Positions 6,741 through 14,483 are shown, numbered from the stretch's first letter. The stretch is DNA of 20,841 nucleotides from Nitrospira sp. (GCA_025935475.1 JAICVE010000005.1:1-20841); one strand, 5' to 3'. The notes: a model not told the origin generated them from the letters alone. Program-made: numbers and translations.

Positions 6741-7649
6741 TCAGGGGCCTCCAGTTCCTCCGGTTGCGACGGACGATTGCGCGCAGCGAAAGCCGATGGT
6801 GGCCGAGCGTTGATCGGGGCTGAAACCGCTGCGGGTCGCGGTGCGAAGCATGATGATGTTGCTCTTCCAGGATCCGCCGCGCACCCCCTTGTAACGGCCG
6901 CTCGCCGGTCCGACGGGATTTCTGCCTGGCATGTAGGCGTAGTAGTCGAGTCCAAACCAATCCTGCACCCACTCCGCCACGTTGCCGGCCATGTGGTGAA
7001 GACCGTAGGGACTGCGGCCAGGAGCAAGAGAATCCACGGCGGCTAGGATCGGTATCTCATGGATGTGATGCTGGCCGAACATCGCCCGTTCGCTGTCTGG
7101 GGCGGCGTCGCCCCATGGAAACAGCAGACCGTTGGACCCGCGGGCGGCTTTTTCCCACTCGGCTTCGGTTGGCAAGCGCTTTCCCTGTGAAGTGCAAAAT
7201 GCCGCCGCCTCGTGCCAGGTCACATAAAGGGATGGCCAACGCGCCAATGTCTGATCCGACATCGCATGCACGGTGATCACGTGCCAGATCAGTTTTTGCA
7301 ATGCTTCCGGGGGAGACTGTTTGTTTCGGGCGAGGTACGCCAGATACTCACCCAGGCTCACTTCATCACGATCCACCGTAAACTCATCGAGCCAGACGCG
7401 TTGCTGCGGAAACTCGGTATCGTCGAACTGCGTCGATAGGCCGTAGGGATCATCGTCGATCCGTTTGCTGCCGAGGATAAACTCGCCGGCGGGAATCGTC
7501 ACGGATGGAGCAGGCTGCGCCAGTGCGGCGATCCGCGAGAGATGCCTCGTCAGGTCTGGAGAGGGCTTGGGCCCGGTTGCGCCTTCGGTGCGGCTTGCGC
7601 CGACGAACAGCGTGGCGAAAAGCGCGGCCCAGATGAGGGCACGGAACAT
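6741..7649 (-). CDS. Exported SUMF1/FGE-sulfatase-domain protein, probably not a formylglycine generator
   Basis: A 302-residue protein with a signal peptide (residues 1-23) and one FGE-sulfatase/SUMF1 domain. Landmarks are PAGEFILGS (53-61), VTWHEAAAFCTSQGKRLPTE (143-162), EWEKAARG, GNVAEWVQDW (222-231), VRGGSW (256-261) and IGFRCA (285-290). Known aerobic FGEs use a pair of copper-binding cysteines near the substrate loop. Here the matching stretch reads MLRTATRSG, and the only Cys residues are 152 and 289, so formylglycine formation is unlikely. Related folds include PvdO, EgtB and non-catalytic binding proteins. Its ATG directly abuts the TAA of the upstream lipoprotein gene with no Shine-Dalgarno, suggesting translational coupling. 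I infer a periplasmic partner of the flanking lipoprotein and NlpC/P60 products. Confidence 0.88.
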   Translation of the reverse strand: MFRALIWAALFATLFVGASRTEGATGPKPSPDLTRHLSRIAALAQPAPSVTIPAGEFILGSKRIDDDPYGLSTQFDDTEFPQQRVWLDEFTVDRDEVSLGEYLAYLARNKQSPPEALQKLIWHVITVHAMSDQTLARWPSLYVTWHEAAAFCTSQGKRLPTEAEWEKAARGSNGLLFPWGDAAPDSERAMFGQHHIHEIPILAAVDSLAPGRSPYGLHHMAGNVAEWVQDWFGLDYYAYMPGRNPVGPASGRYKGVRGGSWKSNIIMLRTATRSGFSPDQRSATIGFRCAQSSVATGGTGGP

Positions 7650-8375
7650 TTAGGTTTTACTGGGAGCGGCGAGGGCTTTGCTGACTTCGCCGATCAGACG
7701 GCGTTCGATTTCCGCGGTTTCTTCCGCACTGACGCTCAGAATCCGTCCGCCCTGCGCCAACTTTTCGAATTCAGCCTTCACGCTGAGGCGAGTGACGTTC
7801 AAGGGTTGGGCTTGGACGGCGATCACGTACAGGTTTCGAAAGCCGGCGACCTCCAGTGAGACGGGATTTGATATCTTGCGCTCCGTCACGATCACGGCTT
7901 TGTGATCGGCTTTGATGCTGACTCTCACTTGGTATCCATTGCGGGCCAACGCTTCCTCGACGGTCTTGGTGACGGTATTCAGAGGCCGAGGGAGGTCTTC
8001 GAACTGGGCGCCTTTTTGATCGATATGGATGCTCTGGGCTGCCTGCTCGATGGCGGTCTTCTTGATGTCCGCCGTCAATTTGCGGGCCTGAACCAGCTGT
8101 TGCTCGAGTTGCTCGGCGGCGGCTTTGGCTTCGGCTTTGGCGCTCTCGGCCGCCTTTTTGGCATCGCGGATTTCCTGATTCAGCAGATCGATCTGTTGCT
8201 GCATGACCTTGTTGCCGTCCTGCAGCGACGTGACGAGAGATTCCTGCCTTGCGACCTGCTTCTTGAGCGCATCATTCTCGACTCGGAACGGCGAATCATC
8301 CGGTTTACAGGCGGAGAGAACGAGAAGAGCCGGCAGCGCGATGGTAAGAGCAATGATGCGTCGAGGGCACCACAT
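7650..8375 (-). CDS. Coiled-coil lipoprotein
   Basis: A 241-residue protein. The signal sequence ends in the lipobox LSAC (Cys 23), so the mature form is lipid-anchored, and Lys-Pro-Asp at +2 to +4 gives no Asp at +2. Residues about 31-112 form a long Ala/Glu/Gln/Lys-rich coiled coil (KKAAESAKAEAKAAAEQLEQ). Residues about 115-241 look globular with mixed alpha/beta character and no family I recognise. The ATG at 8375 lacks a Shine-Dalgarno, but TGGACA-N17-GATAAT ends ten bases upstream, implying a leader of about four bases. It is the first gene of a minus-strand cluster with the SUMF1-like and NlpC/P60 genes. A scaffolding role at the outer membrane is inference. Confidence 0.82.
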   Translation of the reverse strand: MWCPRRIIALTIALPALLVLSACKPDDSPFRVENDALKKQVARQESLVTSLQDGNKVMQQQIDLLNQEIRDAKKAAESAKAEAKAAAEQLEQQLVQARKLTADIKKTAIEQAAQSIHIDQKGAQFEDLPRPLNTVTKTVEEALARNGYQVRVSIKADHKAVIVTERKISNPVSLEVAGFRNLYVIAVQAQPLNVTRLSVKAEFEKLAQGGRILSVSAEETAEIERRLIGEVSKALAAPSKT

Positions 8376-8385
8376 GGATTGACGG

Positions 8386-8414
8386 ATTATCCATGCTTCC
8401 GACCCGCTTGTCCA
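8386..8414 (-). promoter_or_regulatory. sigma70-like promoter of the lipoprotein/SUMF1/NlpC cluster
   Basis: On the minus strand TGGACA (8409-8414, five of six) and GATAAT (8386-8391, five of six) are separated by 17 bases. The predicted +1 is about four bases before the ATG at 8375. Confidence 0.65.
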
Positions 8415-8445
8415 TCGGGAATTTATCGCCCAGCGTTCGGAGTGA

Positions 8446-8475
8446 TTGACCGACCTGTTTGGGCCACGCTATCCT
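8446..8475 (+). promoter_or_regulatory. sigma70-like promoter of the exported-protein gene at 8483
   Basis: TTGACC (8446-8451, five of six), 18-base spacer, TATCCT (8470-8475, four of six). The predicted +1 is 8482-8483, on the start codon. It is divergent from the 8386..8414 promoter with about 30 bases between the two -35 boxes. Confidence 0.5.
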
Positions 8476-8482
8476 TCTGATG

Positions 8483-9148
8483 ATGAGGCGCACGGTCTGC
8501 GTATGGGCTCTCGTCTCGACACTGATCAGCGCATCCTTGACTGGCCCTCCTTCCGCGGCGCCAGCCGAGACGCCGCCCACCAGCCCTCCGCCTGTGCCGC
8601 TGGAGGACTATCCGCTCTACGATCTTGTCGTCGACGAAAAATTTCTCACTCCTGAAACCAAATTGGTCTTACTCGAGCGTCCCACGCTGACGCGGCTGCA
8701 TCCCGAGCAGCTGGGGCCGCTTCGTCTCGAGACGTTTCAGGAATATGACATCTTCGATGGCCGACTTCCGATCGATCTGGTGCGCGATTTTCTCTTCAAA
8801 AATCAGACACCCTCGCAATGTGAAGGGCATTTTGGCTTCGGCGTGCGCTATCGCTTCGTGTCGGGCAATGAGCCCGAACAACAGGAGACCTCGTTGGCGC
8901 CTCTGCCAGTGTCGCTGGCGATGCCGCAGCTGGTGCAGGAAGGGCCGCTCGATGAACCGCCGGCCGTCCTTGACCGATTGAGCTTCTCGCGTGTCGCCTA
9001 TAGCGTTGGGCGCGAACATGCCTTCATCTATGTCGAATACAACCGGCCCGACGGGAGTGGGGCCGGCTTCGCCGTGTGGCTTCGCTCATCTGGGTCGCGC
9101 TGGGGCATTTTTGACAGCGAGCTCGTGTGGGCGGTTCGGACACAATAA
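8483..9148 (+). CDS. Exported protein of unknown function
   Basis: A 221-residue protein with a signal peptide (MRRTVCVWALVSTLISASLT, then a Pro/Ala-rich stretch) and no lipobox. The mature part, about 190 residues, starts with a Pro-rich segment and continues as a mixed domain with FGFGVRYRF, AFIYVEYNRP and FAVWLRSSGSRWGIFDSE, which suggests beta structure at the C-terminus. I recognise no family. Possible starts are TTG 8459, ATG 8480 and ATG 8483. I chose 8483 because a promoter places +1 there and the signal peptide then begins with MRR; none of the three has a Shine-Dalgarno. It is divergent from the lipoprotein cluster and could share regulation with it. Confidence 0.72.
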   Translation: MRRTVCVWALVSTLISASLTGPPSAAPAETPPTSPPPVPLEDYPLYDLVVDEKFLTPETKLVLLERPTLTRLHPEQLGPLRLETFQEYDIFDGRLPIDLVRDFLFKNQTPSQCEGHFGFGVRYRFVSGNEPEQQETSLAPLPVSLAMPQLVQEGPLDEPPAVLDRLSFSRVAYSVGREHAFIYVEYNRPDGSGAGFAVWLRSSGSRWGIFDSELVWAVRTQ

Positions 9149-9183
9149 GCGCGGCTTCCTGCCTTGATTCGGCCTCCCATCGG

Positions 9184-9213
9184 TTGCAGACCGGACGAAC
9201 CTAGCGTTAGCAT
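9184..9213 (+). promoter_or_regulatory. Weak promoter candidate before the metallo-hydrolase gene
   Basis: TTGCAG (9184-9189), 18-base spacer, TAGCAT (9208-9213). The ATG at 9222 begins nine bases after the -10 box, so the leader would be about two bases. Both boxes are weak. Confidence 0.3.
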
Positions 9214-9221
9214 GTTTCCTG

Positions 9222-9857
9222 ATGCGAGCACTGATCCGCAAAACCTTTTCGGTGCCGCCGCTTGGCTGCAATTGCTCGATCATCGGCGATCCCGTGACCC
9301 AACAGGCCATCGTCGTGGACCCCGGAGGCGCGGCCGAACGGATCCTCCGTGAAGTTCGAGCGCTCGGGTTGACTGTGACGAGAATCCTGCATACTCATGC
9401 CCATTTTGATCACTTCCTCGCTTCGGGTGAAATGAAAAACGCCGGCGCTGCGTTATGCCTGCACGAGGACGATCGTGAGCTCTGGGACATGCTTGAAATG
9501 CAGTGCCGGGCATTTGGAGTTCCGTACGTGCCCGTTCCACCGCCGGACTACTGGCTCACGGACGAAGAGAAGGTGTCGATCGGCCACGTGACAGCGACTG
9601 CTCTTCATACGCCGGGCCATACGCCGGGTTCCATGAGTTTTCATGTTCCGGAAGGCGGTGTCGTCTTGGCCGGCGATACCCTGTTTCGCGGCAGCATCGG
9701 CCGAACCGATCTTTGGGGCGGAAATTTCGACGCGATCGAGCGCTCCATCCGTGACCGGTTGTACACCCTCGATGATTCGACGCTCGTCGTGACGGGACAT
9801 GGCCCCGAGACGGAAATCGGGTGGGAAAAGCAGAGGAATCAATTCGTCCGTGCATGA
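9222..9857 (+). CDS. Metallo-beta-lactamase-fold hydrolase (glyoxalase II-like)
   Basis: A 211-residue cytoplasmic protein of the short glyoxalase II-like/YcbL branch. Metal ligands are all visible: HTHAHFDH at 57-64, H133 in HTPGHTPGS, D152 in LAGDTLF, and H193 in TGHGPET. Family members bind two metal ions and hydrolyse thioesters such as S-lactoylglutathione or related small substrates. At 211 residues it lacks the C-terminal helical substrate domain of classical glyoxalase II, so its substrate is uncertain. No Shine-Dalgarno precedes the ATG at 9222. It ends 18 bases before the exported nuclease-domain gene, so both may be on one transcript. Confidence 0.92.
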   Translation: MRALIRKTFSVPPLGCNCSIIGDPVTQQAIVVDPGGAAERILREVRALGLTVTRILHTHAHFDHFLASGEMKNAGAALCLHEDDRELWDMLEMQCRAFGVPYVPVPPPDYWLTDEEKVSIGHVTATALHTPGHTPGSMSFHVPEGGVVLAGDTLFRGSIGRTDLWGGNFDAIERSIRDRLYTLDDSTLVVTGHGPETEIGWEKQRNQFVRA

Positions 9858-9864
9858 ACGGATC

Positions 9865-9875
9865 AGGAGGTGATC
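9865..9875 (+). promoter_or_regulatory. Full-length Shine-Dalgarno sequence
   Basis: AGGAGGTGATC matches the complement of the canonical 16S rRNA 3' tail over eleven bases and runs up to the ATG at 9876. It decides the start over the GTG at 9870. Confidence 0.85.
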
Positions 9876-10379
9876 ATGAGGACCAGCGCTCGATGGTTGA
9901 TATTGTTCCTGCTGTCCCTTGCCTGCGGTTCCCCCGTCGTGCAGGCGGAAACGGGCTCATCGCAGCCTGAGCAGGTCACAATCACCGACGTCAAAGTGCG
10001 CATCTCCGATCATGGGCCGGTGGTGCTTCTGCAAGCGGAAGGCAAGACGATCCCGATTTTTGTCGATCTGACGGTCGCCGTCTCGATCCAAGGCGCATTG
10101 AATGGTGAACAGCTGCACAGGCCGTTGTCTCATGACCTCATGCACACGATCATGGAAACGCTCGGTGCCAAAGTAACGCAATCGATCATTACGCTGAAGG
10201 GCGGAACCTATTATGGAGCGCTAAGCGTCGCGTTCGGTGGTGACGTCAAAATCTTCGACAGCCGCTCGTCGGATTCCATTGCGCTCGCGATTCATTTCAA
10301 GGCGCCGATTATCGTTGGGCGGGATCTGTTGAATTCGGCGGGGGTGGTTGAGGAAAAGTCCAAGCCGCAAGACTTGTGA
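9876..10379 (+). CDS. Exported bifunctional nuclease (BFN/DUF151) domain protein
   Basis: A 167-residue protein. Residues 1-25 are a signal peptide (WLILFLLSLACGSPVVQA), and residues about 36-155 form a BFN domain. The recognisable blocks are VVLLQAEGKTIPIFVD, the LSHDLMHTIMETLGAKV helix, GGTYYGALSV, and the signature DSRSSDSIALAIHFKAPIIV. Characterised BFN proteins are described as having DNase/RNase activity, and most bacterial members I know are cytoplasmic. A signal peptide is therefore unusual here. The Cys in the signal (Cys 17) is not in a good lipobox. It starts 18 bases after the metallo-hydrolase gene and is convergent with the 10387..10683 gene, seven bases away. Domain call firm; activity inferred. 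Confidence 0.85.
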   Translation: MRTSARWLILFLLSLACGSPVVQAETGSSQPEQVTITDVKVRISDHGPVVLLQAEGKTIPIFVDLTVAVSIQGALNGEQLHRPLSHDLMHTIMETLGAKVTQSIITLKGGTYYGALSVAFGGDVKIFDSRSSDSIALAIHFKAPIIVGRDLLNSAGVVEEKSKPQDL

Positions 10380-10386
10380 GCCAACG

Positions 10387-10683
10387 CTACTCCTTGGCCA
10401 TGCGTTCGTTCAGCCGGGCGAGGCGCTTCTGGGTCGATTGCTTAATGAAGTCCATATTTTGCGAGAGGTGCTGCTCAGCTGTAATCTGGCCTTCTTCACG
10501 ACGCTTCAATTGGTCTAACCCGAACTTGGCGATGATTGGACCGTCTTCCTGGTAAAGGTCTTTCCAGATTTCCATGCAGCGCGCCTGCTTGTCCGGTGGA
10601 TACACATCGCAGGGAGGATCGACGGCCCACACCGGTCCTACGGAAAGACCTCCCAACACGACGATGATGACCAGCCGTTTCAT
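10387..10683 (-). CDS. Small exported protein with two cysteines
   Basis: A 98-residue protein of unrecognised family. Residues 1-20 form a signal peptide (MKRLVIIVVLGGLSVGPVWA). The mature protein starts VDPPCDVYPPDKQARC, with Cys 25 and Cys 36 suited to a disulfide in the periplasm. It then continues as a charged, probably all-helical stretch rich in Lys, Arg, Glu and Gln to the end. The ATG at 10683 is preceded by GGAG only one base away, so initiation may depend on coupling to trpS, which ends 17 bases upstream. The gene is last in the minus-strand cluster from 14436. Its function is unknown. Confidence 0.75.
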   Translation of the reverse strand: MKRLVIIVVLGGLSVGPVWAVDPPCDVYPPDKQARCMEIWKDLYQEDGPIIAKFGLDQLKRREEGQITAEQHLSQNMDFIKQSTQKRLARLNERMAKE

Positions 10684-10700
10684 GCTCCAAGAATGATCGG

Positions 10701-11696
10701 CTAGATCTGCATGGCCTCGGTCGCTTCGTGGAGCGTGGCCTTCGCCACGGCGCCGGCCTTCCGGCTGCCTTCCTCCACGATCGCCTCGATCTGCGAAGGG
10801 TGGCTGACAAGGGCCGCCCGCGCCTCCCAGATCGGCGCCAGGGTGTCGACCACTCGATCGGCCACCAGCTTCTTACAGTCGATGCAGCCGATTTCGGCGG
10901 TACGGCATTCGCGGTTGATCTGCTCGATGATGGGGAGCGGCGAAAACATCTTGTGGAAGTCGAATACCGGGCAGATCTCTGGATTGCCGGGATCCATCCG
11001 TCTCACCCGCGCCGGATCCGTGACCATGGTCTTCAATTTTTGACGAACCACCGGCTCACTGTCGGAGAGGTTGATCGTATTGCCGTAGCTCTTACTCATT
11101 TTCCGGCCGTCAGTGCCAGGGACTTTTGGAAACTTCGTCAGATGTTCCTTGGGCTCGGGAAATACCGGCTGCTGATAGAGGTCGTTAAATCGTCTCGCCA
11201 CTTCCCGGGTCAGCTCGAGGTGCGGCAGTTGATCCTTCCCCACCGGAACGAAATCCGGTTTGTAGAGGAGTATGTCGGCGGCTTGGAGAACTGGATAGCC
11301 CAAAAAGCCGTAAGTGTTGAGATCCTTACCCTTGATCTCCTCCTGTTTTTCCTTGTAGGTCGGATTGCGCTCCAGCCAGGGTACGGGAATCATCATGGAG
11401 AATAATAAATGCAACACGGCATGTTCCGGGACGCGTGATTGAATGAATACCACGGAGCGAGTCGGATCGATTCCTGCGGCCAGCCAGTCGATCAGCAACT
11501 CACGCACGTACTCTCGGACGCGGCTTGTGTCTGCGTAGTTTGTCGAGAGCGCGTGCCAATCTGCGACAAAGAAATAACATTCATGCTCGTCCTGAAGCTG
11601 CTTCCAATTCTGAAGCGCTCCAAGGTAATTGCCCAGATGCAAGAGGCCGCTGGGCTGCATGCCGCTCAGCACCCGCTTCTTCGGTTGGCTCGTCAT
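10701..11696 (-). CDS. trpS: Tryptophanyl-tRNA synthetase
   Basis: A 331-residue class I aminoacyl-tRNA synthetase, the usual length for bacterial TrpS. It carries the HIGH-like signature in PSGLLHLGNY (HLGN, residues 20-23), the specificity region FVADWHAL, and the KMSKS loop (199-203, KMSKSYGNTI). It charges tRNA-Trp with tryptophan using ATP in the cytoplasm. The Cys-rich segment CRTAEIGCIDCKK in the C-terminal part is seen in many bacterial TrpS. Its ATG overlaps the TGA of the site-2 protease gene by four bases, so the two are translationally coupled. No leader peptide or T-box is visible upstream. Confidence 0.96.
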   Translation of the reverse strand: MTSQPKKRVLSGMQPSGLLHLGNYLGALQNWKQLQDEHECYFFVADWHALSTNYADTSRVREYVRELLIDWLAAGIDPTRSVVFIQSRVPEHAVLHLLFSMMIPVPWLERNPTYKEKQEEIKGKDLNTYGFLGYPVLQAADILLYKPDFVPVGKDQLPHLELTREVARRFNDLYQQPVFPEPKEHLTKFPKVPGTDGRKMSKSYGNTINLSDSEPVVRQKLKTMVTDPARVRRMDPGNPEICPVFDFHKMFSPLPIIEQINRECRTAEIGCIDCKKLVADRVVDTLAPIWEARAALVSHPSQIEAIVEEGSRKAGAVAKATLHEATEAMQI

Positions 11697-12430
11697 GGCG
11701 ACACTCTTGAAAACAATCCCACTGCCGTGGAAAGGATTGTACCTGAAAGGCCAGAAGCGAATGTACTGGTAAAGGTGTGGATGATCCGAAGTTCGCGGTC
11801 GAAGACGAGAAGTCCGACGAGAATCATCATCCCATAAGGTTCCAAGCGTGCGAGCGCCATGGCGGGGCGCGGTGGCAGCAGGCTTAATAAAATCCGGCCG
11901 CCGTCGAGCGGTGGAATCGGCATCAGGTTGAAGATGCCGAGGAAGACGTTGACCAGGACGGAATAGAGCGCCATGACGGCGACGGGCAACAACACGGGGG
12001 ACGAGGCATCCGGTTCTGCTGCCTCCTGGCGTGTATCCGATGCCAGCAGGGAGGGATCCATCGACAGCACCAGCGACAACAGCACCGCACTACAGACCGC
12101 GAGGAGGAAATTCATGCCGGGTCCGGCCGCGGCCACGAGCGCCATGTCGCGGCGCGGCCGTCTCATGTTCCGAGGGTCGACGGGTACCGGCTTGGCCCAC
12201 CCCAACAGAAAGCTGCCGGGCAGCATCAAACAGATCAATGGAACGATGATGGTGCCGAAGAGATCAATATGCGGCAGGGGGTTCATGGTGAGACGTCCCT
12301 GGGTCTTCGCGGTCGAATCGCCGCATTTATCGGCGACCCATCCATGGGCATACTCATGCAGGACCATGGCAAAGAGCAGCGGCAGTGCTTTGTACGAGAG
12401 GGCGAACAGCAGCTGGGAAAGATCGTTCAT
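11693..12430 (-). CDS. M50 family site-2-type intramembrane metalloprotease
   Basis: A 245-residue membrane protein of the short site-2 protease group (YwhC/FbpB-like), without the PDZ domain of RseP. The zinc ligands are HEYAH (residues 25-29) and the aspartate of PIPPLDGG (176-178). Hydrophobic stretches at about 15-30, 55-80, 97-125 and 148-172 would be membrane segments. A polar insert rich in Ala, Glu and Ser (about 130-145) lies between two of them. The ATG at 12430 is preferred to an in-frame TTG at 12439, which overlaps the stop of the upstream gene; neither has a Shine-Dalgarno. Such enzymes cleave transmembrane proteins, but the substrate is not known. It is coupled to trpS. Confidence 0.9.
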   Translation of the reverse strand: MNDLSQLLFALSYKALPLLFAMVLHEYAHGWVADKCGDSTAKTQGRLTMNPLPHIDLFGTIIVPLICLMLPGSFLLGWAKPVPVDPRNMRRPRRDMALVAAAGPGMNFLLAVCSAVLLSLVLSMDPSLLASDTRQEAAEPDASSPVLLPVAVMALYSVLVNVFLGIFNLMPIPPLDGGRILLSLLPPRPAMALARLEPYGMMILVGLLVFDRELRIIHTFTSTFASGLSGTILSTAVGLFSRVSP

Positions 12431-12435
12431 GGACG

Positions 12436-14436
12436 TCAATCGAGCTGCGTGAAGCGCCCACGCTTGACCTGAATCAGGAAGAGAGGCCGATCCAATGTAC
12501 CGTCTTGCGCGAAGGAGGCTGGCCCCGCCAGTGCAGGGAGATCCTGCTGGACGGTGAGATAGTCGCGGATCGCCTCACCCGACGTCGCGCCTTTCCTAAT
12601 GGCTTCGATCACGACTTTTGCCGCGTCATATCCCTGCATGGCAAACAGCGTCGGCGGATTTTGAAACCGCTTTTTGTAGCGCTCGACGAACTCCTGAACG
12701 TTGGGATTTGGACTGTCGACAAAGAATCCGTCGACGAAGACCGCGCCGTCGATGGATTGATCCGCCGTGCGGGCGAAGTCCGGTGCATTCCAGCCATTGC
12801 TGCCCAGGAAGGGGACTTTCATGTCGTGAAAGTTCAGTTGAGCGGCGATCAGCCCGACATCCGAGGCCCGGCCGGGAATGAAGACGGCGTCGAACCCGGG
12901 CGTATAGAGCACTTTCTTGTCGAGCTTGGTGAGCCTGCCTCCGATCTTCGTCGGATCGACCGGGACGGCCAGGCCGTACTTCTTCAGATCCTCGGCCTTC
13001 ATGCGCTTCAACTGTGCGCCCACGTCGGAATCGCCTTCCTTGTAGGACTCGATGGCGATGATCTCGCCATCCCGCTGCTTGGCTTCGTTGGCGAACAGGC
13101 GGGCCATTTCGCGCCCGTAGGCGGTATCCGGATGGAGAATGCAAAAGCGGCGGAAGCCCAGGTCGCCCGTGGCATATGCGGCGATCCTGCGCGCCTGCAA
13201 TTGATAGGTGAGTGCCGTACTAAACGTATAGCTGCCGAGACGTCTGACGTTCGGCAACGTCGCTGTCGGTGTGAGCAGTGGAGTATGCGAGCGCTCAGCC
13301 AATTCGGACATGACGGGCAGGTTTTTTGACAGCAGCGGACCGATGACGGCGACGGGACGGTCTGTGGTCAACAGACTGGAGAAGTCGTCGAGGAACGAGG
13401 CCTGGGACGATTCCGTGTCCTTCACCAATAATCCGATCGAAGGTCCTCCGGCTCTATCCACGGCTGATTCCACCGCGAGCTGCACGCCGCTCAAGACGTC
13501 GTTGGCGAATGACGAGAGTTTGCCTGACAGCGGCAACACGGCCGCAACCAAGAACTGGCTGGATTTGAGCTTGGTATGGAGCGTATCGAGCATTTCCGAC
13601 AGCCGGCTACTCTGGGCATGCGAGGGAAAATGAGCCAGGAACTGTTGGATCTGCCGGGAGGCTTGATGCTCTTCTCCCCGCCCCGTATACAAATCGATCA
13701 AGCGCAGCGCGGCCAGATCTCCTGGGAAGCTTTTCGGATACGCTTCCTTGATCCGCTCGAGCATTTTCTTATCAAAGGATTCGTTGATCAGTGCCGTAAT
13801 GTTCGCGCGGATCTCTTCCGCCTGTTCGTCTGAACCCAACGCGATTTCGTCGAGCCAGGCAGCAATGGCGCGCGCAGGCTCTTTCTTCTGAAAGTACAGT
13901 TCTCCGCTCAAATGCACAGCCTCGCGCTGGGTCACATCGTCTTGCGACATCGTCCGCAGGCTGGTCAGAATCGGCAGCGCCAGATCCGGATTGCCCATGG
14001 CCGCATGCGTGCGCGCGAGCATCAACTTTCCACGGTCGGCCACTTCGGAAGAGGGAAACTCCGCCTGGAGTTGCTGGAGATATTTCAGCGCTTCTCCATA
14101 CTGTTGCGCCCGATACAACGCGGCTCCGAGCAAAAGGTACGTGTCGTCAAGGAGGTCCGGCTTGGGATTGGTGCCCAGGAATCTTCGCAGGATTGTGATG
14201 GCCTCTTCGGCCTGCCCCGCATCAATCAATCGCTTCGCTTGATTGAGGGACGGATTGTTCGCCGGGGCCTGTTTGGCGGGTGCAGCAATGGCAGCAGGCT
14301 GCCAAGCGGAGTTCGCCACCAGCGTGAGTGCCACGGCGAGGACGGCACAGGCTGCGGCGAGAGACCTCGATCGAGGGAAAGGACCGTGGGGCGGCAGGCC
14401 CCCGTCGGCAAGGTAGCGCTTGTGACTCGTTCGCAT
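12436..14436 (-). CDS. Exported TPR plus periplasmic-binding-protein fold protein (LpoA/YraM-like)
   Basis: A 666-residue protein. An N-terminal hydrophobic segment (residues about 26-44, LAAACAVLAVALTLV) acts as a signal or anchor, with no lipobox. Residues about 60-285 have tetratricopeptide-like helices (LLDDTYLLLGAALYRAQQYG, YLQQLQAEFPSS). Residues about 300-650 are a type I periplasmic-binding fold like branched-chain amino-acid receptors, with VAAVLPLSGKLSSFAND, AVIGPLLSK, and GFRRFCILHPDTAYGREMA. The same domain order occurs in LpoA, the outer-membrane activator of penicillin-binding protein 1A, but LpoA is a lipoprotein and this one lacks the Cys. It could instead bind a solute. ATG 14436 is the chosen start, and TTG 14448 is possible: a TTGACA promoter would place its +1 at or just before it. 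Followed by the site-2 protease gene. Confidence 0.85.
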   Translation of the reverse strand: MRTSHKRYLADGGLPPHGPFPRSRSLAAACAVLAVALTLVANSAWQPAAIAAPAKQAPANNPSLNQAKRLIDAGQAEEAITILRRFLGTNPKPDLLDDTYLLLGAALYRAQQYGEALKYLQQLQAEFPSSEVADRGKLMLARTHAAMGNPDLALPILTSLRTMSQDDVTQREAVHLSGELYFQKKEPARAIAAWLDEIALGSDEQAEEIRANITALINESFDKKMLERIKEAYPKSFPGDLAALRLIDLYTGRGEEHQASRQIQQFLAHFPSHAQSSRLSEMLDTLHTKLKSSQFLVAAVLPLSGKLSSFANDVLSGVQLAVESAVDRAGGPSIGLLVKDTESSQASFLDDFSSLLTTDRPVAVIGPLLSKNLPVMSELAERSHTPLLTPTATLPNVRRLGSYTFSTALTYQLQARRIAAYATGDLGFRRFCILHPDTAYGREMARLFANEAKQRDGEIIAIESYKEGDSDVGAQLKRMKAEDLKKYGLAVPVDPTKIGGRLTKLDKKVLYTPGFDAVFIPGRASDVGLIAAQLNFHDMKVPFLGSNGWNAPDFARTADQSIDGAVFVDGFFVDSPNPNVQEFVERYKKRFQNPPTLFAMQGYDAAKVVIEAIRKGATSGEAIRDYLTVQQDLPALAGPASFAQDGTLDRPLFLIQVKRGRFTQLD

Positions 14437-14454
14437 GAAAATCGTCAAGCGTGA

Positions 14455-14483
14455 CTAGTATCGGAATCCCCGAAGGGTGTCAA
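14455..14483 (-). promoter_or_regulatory. Promoter with perfect TTGACA for the LpoA-like/site-2 protease/trpS cluster
   Basis: On the minus strand TTGACA (14478-14483) is followed by a 17-base spacer and TACTAG (14455-14460), or a 15-base spacer and GATACT (14457-14462). The first option puts +1 on the TTG at 14448. Confidence 0.5.

Noticed and set aside
6098..6823. Plus-strand open frame opposite the NlpC/P60 gene
   Set aside because: Antisense to a gene with clear catalytic motifs; no motif, signal peptide or ribosome site of its own.
6644..7027. N-terminal extension of the NlpC/P60 frame
   Set aside because: Overlaps most of the C-terminus of the SUMF1-like gene on the same strand and would bury the lipoprotein signal sequence.
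12385..13329. Long open frame on the plus strand opposite the LpoA-like gene
   Set aside because: It lies wholly inside and antisense to the conserved 12436..14436 gene and its neighbour, has no Shine-Dalgarno or recognisable domain, and its composition is that of a complementary-strand shadow.
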